A DNA stretch of 12,122 nt from an uncultured Porphyromonadaceae bacterium (lineage in GTDB: Bacteria > Bacteroidota > Bacteroidia > Bacteroidales > Muribaculaceae): NCBI GenBank assembly GCA_947174735.1, contig CAMWKC010000041.1:1-12122 (forward strand), given 5' to 3'. The translations under genes were made by a program, and so were the position numbers. The notes beneath the pieces were generated by a model. The model was given only the letters and a program-made list of their open reading frames with translations, was not told the DNA's origin and did not search any database. Shown in pieces: positions 7,721 through 12,122 of the stretch. The stretch's first letter is position 1. Every line of letters starts with the position of its first letter.

Positions 7721-8569
7721 GAACAACTGATTGAACAACTGATTGAACTGGCATTTGCAGAAGATATCGGCGATGGTGATCATACCACATTATCAACTAT
7801 ACCGGCTGATGCTAAAGGTGAGGCACAGCTTCTTATTAAAGAAAAAGGCATTGTAGCAGGAATCAAAATAGCTTGCGATATATTAAAACGTTTAGATCCA
7901 AATATTATAGTAGAAGTTTATGCAGAAGACGGTTCTTTAGTACACCCCGGAGATATTGTCTTTAAAGCAAAGGGCAATATAAGAGCACTACTTATGGCTG
8001 AACGTACATTACTTAATATAATGCAACGTATGAGCGGTGTTGCAACTATTACTAATCACTATCAAAAGGAATTAGAAGGATTGAAAACTAAGGTCCTTGA
8101 TACAAGAAAAACTACACCTGGTATGAGAATGCTAGAGAAAGAAGCTGTTGTTTTAGGTGGAGGAAAGAATCATCGTATCGGACTTTACGACATGATTCTT
8201 ATAAAAGACAATCATATTGATTTTGCCGGTGGGATCGATAAAGCTATAAAACGTGCTCAAGAATATAGAAGATCTATAGGTAAAGATCATCTTAAGATTG
8301 AAGTGGAAGTACGCAATCTTGAAGATATACATAAAGTATTAGAGATAGGAGGCATAGATCGTATAATGTTTGATAATTTTACTCCTGATCTTACACGTGA
8401 AGCTGTTTTATTGGTAAACGGTATTTATGAAACAGAATCTTCAGGAGGTATAACACTTTCTAATCTCAGAGACTACGGTTTGGCAGGAGTAGATTTTATA
8501 TCTGTTGGCGCCTTAACCCATAGTACTAAAGGCCTTGATATGTCTTTTAAGGCTGTTAAAACCTTATAA
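7709..8569 (+). CDS. nadC: nicotinate-nucleotide pyrophosphorylase (carboxylating), quinolinate phosphoribosyltransferase
   Basis: Converts quinolinate and PRPP to nicotinate mononucleotide, CO2 and pyrophosphate in de novo NAD synthesis. The 286-residue product has the family blocks in order: EDIGDGDHTT (18-27), the ERTLLN helix (98-103), DTRKTTPGMRMLEKEAVVLG (131-150), HRIGLYDMILIKDNH (155-169), IEVEV (197-201), MFDNF (220-224), ESSGGI (243-248) and GVDFISVGALTHS (260-272). These supply the basic residues that bind quinolinate and phosphate and the acidic residues for magnesium. nadA and nadB are not adjacent here. The next gene, yraN, begins 2 bases after the stop, so the two are probably cotranscribed. 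The first codons contain a 12-base tandem duplication. Confidence 0.97.
   Translation: MKTKEQLIEQLIELAFAEDIGDGDHTTLSTIPADAKGEAQLLIKEKGIVAGIKIACDILKRLDPNIIVEVYAEDGSLVHPGDIVFKAKGNIRALLMAERTLLNIMQRMSGVATITNHYQKELEGLKTKVLDTRKTTPGMRMLEKEAVVLGGGKNHRIGLYDMILIKDNHIDFAGGIDKAIKRAQEYRRSIGKDHLKIEVEVRNLEDIHKVLEIGGIDRIMFDNFTPDLTREAVLLVNGIYETESSGGITLSNLRDYGLAGVDFISVGALTHSTKGLDMSFKAVKTL
7721..7748 (+). repeat. 12-base tandem repeat in nadC codons 5-13
   Basis: GAACAACTGATT occurs twice in a row (7721-7732 and 7733-7744) and continues for four more bases. It encodes EQLIEQLIE at the N-terminal helix. Because 12 is a multiple of three, gain or loss of a unit would keep the frame. Confidence 0.8.
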
Positions 8570-8571
8570 AT

Positions 8572-8946
8572 ATGGGTAATTTTAGCAGAGACTGGGGACA
8601 AAAAGCTGAAGATGTTGCATATGAATATTGTCTTAAAGAAGGATACGTAATTAAGGAACGAAATTGGAGATTAGGTAATAGCTTTGAAATTGATTTGATT
8701 CTTCAACGTGATAATATTTTAATCTTTGCAGAAGTCAAGGCCAGACAGACTTCAGAAGAGGCCTTAGAAGCCGTAGATATTAATAAAAGAAAGAAAATGA
8801 TTAAAGCCGCTGATATTTATTTACGATATCAGAAAGAGGATTTTGAATATAGATTTGATATTATTACAATTGTCGGGACTCCAGAACATTATATGTTAGA
8901 ACATTATCCGGACGCATTTATTCCTTTAGTAAATGGCAGATGTTAA
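8572..8946 (+). CDS. yraN: YraN family (UPF0102) endonuclease-like protein
   Basis: Small protein of the restriction-endonuclease-like fold, related to archaeal Holliday junction resolvases; its biological substrate is not settled. The 124-residue product carries the family pattern: GQKAEDVAYEY (9-19), RNWRLGNSFEIDLI (30-43) and FAEVKAR (52-58). The likely metal-binding and catalytic set is E13, D41, E54 and K56. KAADIYLRY (78-86) and FDIITI (95-100) complete the domain. It begins 2 bases after nadC and is probably translationally coupled to it. Its last sense codon and stop lie within the left arm of a 61-base palindrome. Confidence 0.92.
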   Translation: MGNFSRDWGQKAEDVAYEYCLKEGYVIKERNWRLGNSFEIDLILQRDNILIFAEVKARQTSEEALEAVDINKRKKMIKAADIYLRYQKEDFEYRFDIITIVGTPEHYMLEHYPDAFIPLVNGRC

Positions 8947-9001
8947 ATGCTTAATATGGTGTCCGCTCATAATGAGCGGACACCATATTAAGCATTTAAC
9001 A
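8941..9001. terminator. 61-base perfect palindrome, probable bidirectional terminator
   Basis: Two 30-base arms (8941-8970 and 8972-9001) are exact reverse complements separated by one A. The central part of the stem is GC-rich (GGTGTCCGCTCAT paired with ATGAGCGGACACC), and the outer part is AT-rich. It sits between the converging yraN and MFS genes, overlapping the yraN stop and ending 4 bases from the MFS stop codon. It would form the same strong hairpin in both transcripts. There is no clean T-run after the core; ATATTAAGCATTT is the nearest thing. The terminator role is therefore inferred mostly from position and stability. Confidence 0.65.
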
Positions 9002-9005
9002 AAAT

Positions 9006-10832
9006 TTATAATGTTTCGGATTCTACGGGAGTCTCGACAGGTTGATTATGTCCTTTCCCTTCTTTAATAAAGGAAACACAGACAGACCCAATTATTATAG
9101 AGATACCTGCAACTGTCATCATCCAATATTCTGGAGCAAGTTTACCTGGAACACTTATCAAAGAAAGAATCCAACCACCTGCCAGCGCTGCAATAATCTG
9201 TGGGATACAAATAGTACAATTGAATAAACCAAGATATGCACCGATGTTTCCACCAGTAAGAGAATTTGTCAGTATGGTAAAGGGCCATGCTAACATAGCT
9301 GCCCATGCACACCCGATCAGGATAAAAGCAATAAAGAGAAGATACTGATTGGTGAAGAAGGACATCAATATAAAACCAATACCTCCAAGAAGTAAACTTA
9401 ACGAATAAGAGAATTTTCTACTCTTAAAACGTGGTAAGACTATAGCCCAAGCTACAGAACCTAAAGCTTGTATTGCATAGAGTAATCCTACCCAATTACC
9501 GGCATCATTATATTGTGGAGAAGCTGCGTTCAGAACAGTCTTAGAAATATAGTTTGCTTTGGTCGCATCTTGAATAGTATAGATTTTGGCATCTTCAAGT
9601 TCTAATGTGCCATCAGGCTGTGTAACTACTATAGCAGCTGAAGACAAAGTTATATTTCCTGATATATGTGAGAGATAATTGACGATATTCATCTTGTCTA
9701 TCTTGCCCATGGAAATACCATTAACTATTACATCAGAACAATTTGATAGAGTTTCATTAAAACTTGCTTTAGGTTCCCCAAGCTCATTCTTGACTATTTC
9801 ACTATTCTTTACTAATGTATCATTACCATTAATAATGACTTCTGAAGCAGGCGAGAAACTACCGTTAAGCTCTACACCGCTGACTAATGCTGTTCCATGT
9901 GAAACAATCAATGTTTTGTTATTAAGAACAATATTTTTACCCTCTATAGTCTGTCCGTTACATTCAATACCTGTAACACTTTCTATAGCTGGAGTATTGA
10001 AAGCCTTAAAAGCTACTGTATTAGTAGCATAAGTCCAAAGAAAGAGAAAAGCAAACCAACAGAAGAACTGTACAATTCCCACCGTCCAGAATGTAGTCGG
10101 TGCTTTGGCAAGAAGTTTAATAACATTAGGTGATTTAGTAGTCTCTGTATTTTGGCTACCGTTTCCGTTATATTCGTTATAAATATGAGGAGGCCACTCT
10201 TTAATTTTTATCAGAGAATAAACTACACATATAAGCAGTATAGCTGCACCGATATAGAACGACCATATAACTGTTGGTGGTACAACACCAGTAGGAGCAG
10301 TATTGACCATTCCAAACCAACCTAAGCAGATAGGAAATATATATCCGACAACAGAACCAGCATTACATAAAAAGCTCTGAATAGAGTAAGCTAATCCTTT
10401 CTGTTTCTCATTGACCATATCTCCAACCAACATTTTAAATGGCTGCATTGCCATATTGATAGAAGTGTCAAGCATCATAAGAGCTATGATGCCAAACAAG
10501 ATAGCACTTGAAACAGTAAAGTGAAAACTTCCAGCATTTGGGAGTAAGCACATGACTATTACTGCAATAGTCGCTCCTAAAATAAGATAGGGGAGTCGTC
10601 TTCCAAAACGATTCCATGTTCTGTCACTTGCCATACCAACAATAGGTTGTACAAGCAAACCCATTAACGGTGGTAATATCCAAAAGTAACTTAAATCATG
10701 TGGGTCAGCACCTATAGTAGTAAAGATGCGTGACACATTGGCACTTTGGAGAGCATAAGCAATCTGGACTCCGAAAAATCCAAAACTTAAGTTCCATAGT
10801 TTCCAAAAACTTAAATCAGGTTTAACTTTCAT
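9006..10832 (-). CDS. SLC45/GPH-like MFS sugar transporter with large periplasmic insertion
   Basis: Twelve-helix inner-membrane transporter, 608 residues, similar to the Bacteroidota SLC45/glycoside-pentoside-hexuronide carriers that often import maltose-type disaccharides by cation symport. Evidence includes the N-terminal LSFWKLWNLSFGFFGVQIAY (7-26), QSANVSRIF and the loop 2-3 signature SDRTWNRFGRRLPY (69-82). It also includes the second-half segment LGLFNCTICIPQIIAALAGG (534-553). Family members are usually about 430-500 residues. The excess is a beta-rich, asparagine/glycine-rich stretch at about 279-437, between TM7 (248-270) and TM8 (442-464), which should face the periplasm. No sugar-cleaving enzyme lies nearby, so the substrate is unassigned. 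The gene starts 39 bases after nfo on the same strand and may be cotranscribed with it. The frame is intact throughout. Confidence 0.85.
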   Translation of the reverse strand: MKVKPDLSFWKLWNLSFGFFGVQIAYALQSANVSRIFTTIGADPHDLSYFWILPPLMGLLVQPIVGMASDRTWNRFGRRLPYLILGATIAVIVMCLLPNAGSFHFTVSSAILFGIIALMMLDTSINMAMQPFKMLVGDMVNEKQKGLAYSIQSFLCNAGSVVGYIFPICLGWFGMVNTAPTGVVPPTVIWSFYIGAAILLICVVYSLIKIKEWPPHIYNEYNGNGSQNTETTKSPNVIKLLAKAPTTFWTVGIVQFFCWFAFLFLWTYATNTVAFKAFNTPAIESVTGIECNGQTIEGKNIVLNNKTLIVSHGTALVSGVELNGSFSPASEVIINGNDTLVKNSEIVKNELGEPKASFNETLSNCSDVIVNGISMGKIDKMNIVNYLSHISGNITLSSAAIVVTQPDGTLELEDAKIYTIQDATKANYISKTVLNAASPQYNDAGNWVGLLYAIQALGSVAWAIVLPRFKSRKFSYSLSLLLGGIGFILMSFFTNQYLLFIAFILIGCAWAAMLAWPFTILTNSLTGGNIGAYLGLFNCTICIPQIIAALAGGWILSLISVPGKLAPEYWMMTVAGISIIIGSVCVSFIKEGKGHNQPVETPVESETL

Positions 10833-10871
10833 ATCATATAATTATGTATTAGACTTCTAATTGTCGTTTAT

Positions 10872-11717
10872 TTACTTATTTTGTAGAGAATATAACCATT
10901 TTATTTCTTCTGGCCATTTAAGTTCATCAGGAGTTTCCAATATAATTGGTATATTATCAAATCGGTTATCATTAATCAATCGTTTAAAGAACTCATTTCC
11001 CAAGGTACCTTGACCTATACTTTCGTGACGGTCAATTCTTGAGTTAAATGGTTTTTTACTATCATTAAGATGTAAAGCTTTAAGATAATGTTTACCTATT
11101 ATAGTATCAAAATCACTCCAAGTTCTATTATAACCCTCGCCATCAGCTAAATTAAAACCAGCAGAAAATGCATGGCATGTGTCAATACATACTCCAATTC
11201 TAGTCTTATCATCAATAAGATTTATTATATAAGCTAATTGCTCAAAATTATAGCCGAGATTAGTTCCTTGTCCTGCAACATTTTCAAGTACAGCACAAAC
11301 ACCTTTTGTTTTATCAAGAGTTAAATTAATTGATTCAGCTATACGTTTTAAACAATCATCAGGTTCAATAGCATTAAGATGGCTACCAGGATGAAAATTC
11401 AACATTATTAGACCTAATTGCTCACATCTGCGCATTTCATCTAAAAAAGATTTTCTAGATAGATTAAGCTTCTGAGAATCGGGACTACCTAAATTAATAA
11501 GAAAATTATCATGAAGTAATATAACTTCTGGTGTATAACCATTTACTTTACAATTATTTTTAAATTGTTCAGCTTCTATATCTGATATTTCTTTTGAGGT
11601 CCAGCGTGAAGAACTGCCTGTAAACAGTGCAAAAGCTTTTGCTCCGATAGCAGCAGCTTCTAATGGGGCATTAGACACACCTCCTAAAGTACTCACATGT
11701 GCACCTATATATTTCAT
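10872..11717 (-). CDS. nfo: endonuclease IV (AP endonuclease Nfo)
   Basis: Zinc-dependent AP endonuclease/3'-phosphodiesterase of base excision repair, a TIM-barrel enzyme. I place the start at MKYIGAHVST (11717), giving 281 residues, close to the E. coli enzyme. The frame stays open upstream to 11816, but those 33 residues (MYNCFLVQTETIK...) have no family counterpart. With this start all nine trinuclear-zinc ligands fall at the E. coli positions: H69, H109, E145, D179, H182, H216, D229, H231 and E261. The motifs ENVAGQGTNLGY (145-156), GVCIDTCHAFSAG (175-187) and LHLNDS (215-220) are intact. The MFS gene follows 39 bases downstream. The divergent RNA methyltransferase gene lies 287 bases upstream. 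Confidence 0.97.
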   Translation of the reverse strand: MKYIGAHVSTLGGVSNAPLEAAAIGAKAFALFTGSSSRWTSKEISDIEAEQFKNNCKVNGYTPEVILLHDNFLINLGSPDSQKLNLSRKSFLDEMRRCEQLGLIMLNFHPGSHLNAIEPDDCLKRIAESINLTLDKTKGVCAVLENVAGQGTNLGYNFEQLAYIINLIDDKTRIGVCIDTCHAFSAGFNLADGEGYNRTWSDFDTIIGKHYLKALHLNDSKKPFNSRIDRHESIGQGTLGNEFFKRLINDNRFDNIPIILETPDELKWPEEIKWLYSLQNK

Positions 11718-11899
11718 CGGTAGTGAGAATATAAATGATATTGATTTTAATGATAGGATAGGCTGTATAAAACATGACTTAATTGTTTCTGTCTGGACTA
11801 AAAAACAGTTATACATTTTAAAATCTAGGCAGATACACGTTTAACAGGACCATATCATAATTTCAGTTGTTTTTGTTAAAAACATGATATTATTTCATG

Positions 11900-11927
11900 C
11901 AAATTTACAAATTAATTTGTAAATTTG
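11900..11927. repeat. perfect 28-base palindrome in the nfo / RNA methyltransferase intergenic region
   Basis: CAAATTTACAAATT (11900-11913) is followed without a gap by its exact reverse complement (11914-11927). The flanking bases no longer pair. It sits 183 bases upstream of the nfo start and 78 bases upstream of the methyltransferase start, in the only long intergenic stretch of the window (11718-12004). The axis falls in ATTAAT. Being nearly all A/T it is a poor terminator. A two-fold-symmetric site for a dimeric regulator is the natural guess, but the binding protein is unknown. Confidence 0.5.
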
Positions 11928-11932
11928 AAAAA

Positions 11933-11940
11933 TAATTTTG
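11933..11940 (+). promoter_or_regulatory. candidate -7 element TAATTTTG for the RNA methyltransferase gene
   Basis: TAATTTTG matches TAnnTTTG and lies 6 bases right of the 28-base palindrome. It would start transcription near 11947 with a leader of almost 60 bases. No TTTG box sits 19-21 bases upstream, so the call is tentative. The leader holds an imperfect inverted repeat (11950-11959 with 11975-11987, TCTATCA...TGATAGA). I found no convincing promoter for nfo in the rest of this 287-base intergenic region. Confidence 0.35.
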
Positions 11941-12004
11941 TATCATATCTCTATCACTACAAATCTGATAAATATAGTAATGATAGATAGGGTCGAACTA
12001 TAAT

Positions 12005-12122
12005 ATGGATAAACTCTCGAAAACCAAACAAACTTTGATTTCTTCGTTGTCGCAACGTAAAATGCGACAACGATATAAACTTTATGTAGTCGAAGGCGAA
12101 AAAAGTGTAAGAGAGATTATAG
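12005..12122 (+). CDS. TrmH/SpoU-family RNA methyltransferase, N-terminal fragment
   Basis: Only the first 39 codons are inside the window; the gene runs off the right edge. MDKLSKTKQTLISSLSQRKM, then RYKLYVVEGEKSVREII, matches the N-terminal substrate-binding part of SpoU-type 2'-O-methyltransferases. In these a helix that begins by choosing sites along RNA leads to a strand reading F/Y-x-V/A-E-G-x-K-x-V. The SAM-binding knot lies beyond the window, so the target RNA (rRNA or tRNA) cannot be judged. It is divergent from nfo. An 11-base perfect inverted repeat lies within its first codons. Confidence 0.82.
   Translation, partial: MDKLSKTKQTLISSLSQRKMRQRYKLYVVEGEKSVREII
12044..12073 (+). promoter_or_regulatory. 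stem-loop inside the start of the RNA methyltransferase gene
   Basis: TCGTTGTCGCA (12044-12054) and TGCGACAACGA (12063-12073) are exact reverse complements around the 8-base loop ACGTAAAA, over codons 14-23. The stem is GC-rich relative to the surroundings. It encodes the well-conserved SLSQRKMRQR region, so it could be coincidental. A role in translation control is inference. Confidence 0.4.

Noticed and set aside
9042..9227. 61-codon rightward ORF opposite the end of the MFS gene
   Set aside because: Antisense shadow, no motif.
9679..10032. 117-codon rightward ORF opposite the MFS insertion
   Set aside because: It is fully antisense to an intact transporter frame, has no family motif, and its composition is what the complementary strand would give.
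11718..11816. 33-residue N-terminal extension of Nfo
   Set aside because: The frame is open to an earlier ATG, but the family begins at MKYIGAHVS and the zinc ligands match E. coli numbering only from that start.
1..12122. CRISPR array, IS element, prophage, tRNA or rRNA
   Set aside because: No regularly spaced repeats, transposase or integrase motifs, or recognisable RNA gene sequence were seen on either strand.

Overview
The window is an AT-rich stretch (about two thirds A+T by eye) of a chromosome from the phylum Bacteroidota, most likely order Bacteroidales. Four things point there. The isoleucyl-tRNA synthetase is of the long type with a GIHH signature. LspA carries the extended loop typical of the phylum. 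DUF4296, DUF1599 and DoxX/BT_3928-like genes occur together. Promoter-like sites fit the Bacteroidota TTTG-N19-21-TAnnTTTG pattern instead of -35/-10 boxes. Shine-Dalgarno sequences are scarce. I see no phage, IS, CRISPR or tRNA/rRNA sequence, so this is core chromosome with a few unusual elements.

Layout. Positions 1-7191 carry a rightward cluster: ileS (5' end outside the window), lspA, a DUF4296 lipoprotein, a doubtful 86-codon ORF, a duplicated DUF1599 protein and a DoxX-like membrane protein. Gaps are short, so it may be one transcription unit. LspA would process the neighbouring lipoprotein. rlmH runs leftward and meets the DoxX gene tail to tail with 4 bases between. rlmH and nadC diverge from a 39-base gap that holds two facing TAnnTTTG elements in one near-palindrome. 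nadC and yraN form a tight rightward pair. Their end converges on a leftward unit, nfo followed by an SLC45/GPH-like MFS transporter gene. A 61-base, essentially perfect palindrome separates the convergent genes and probably ends transcription both ways. nfo diverges from a TrmH/SpoU-type RNA methyltransferase gene cut by the right edge. The 287 bases between those two contain a perfect 28-base palindrome.

Roles. Most genes are housekeeping: tRNA charging (ileS), lipoprotein maturation (lspA), 23S rRNA methylation (rlmH, perhaps the last gene), NAD synthesis (nadC), DNA repair (nfo, perhaps yraN) and probable disaccharide uptake (MFS). I found no convincing new multigene system. The points most worth a second look are the roughly 150-residue periplasmic insertion in the MFS transporter, the two long palindromes, the symmetric divergent promoter, strong stem-loops inside the first codons of lspA and of the RNA methyltransferase gene, and the duplicated DUF1599 protein.
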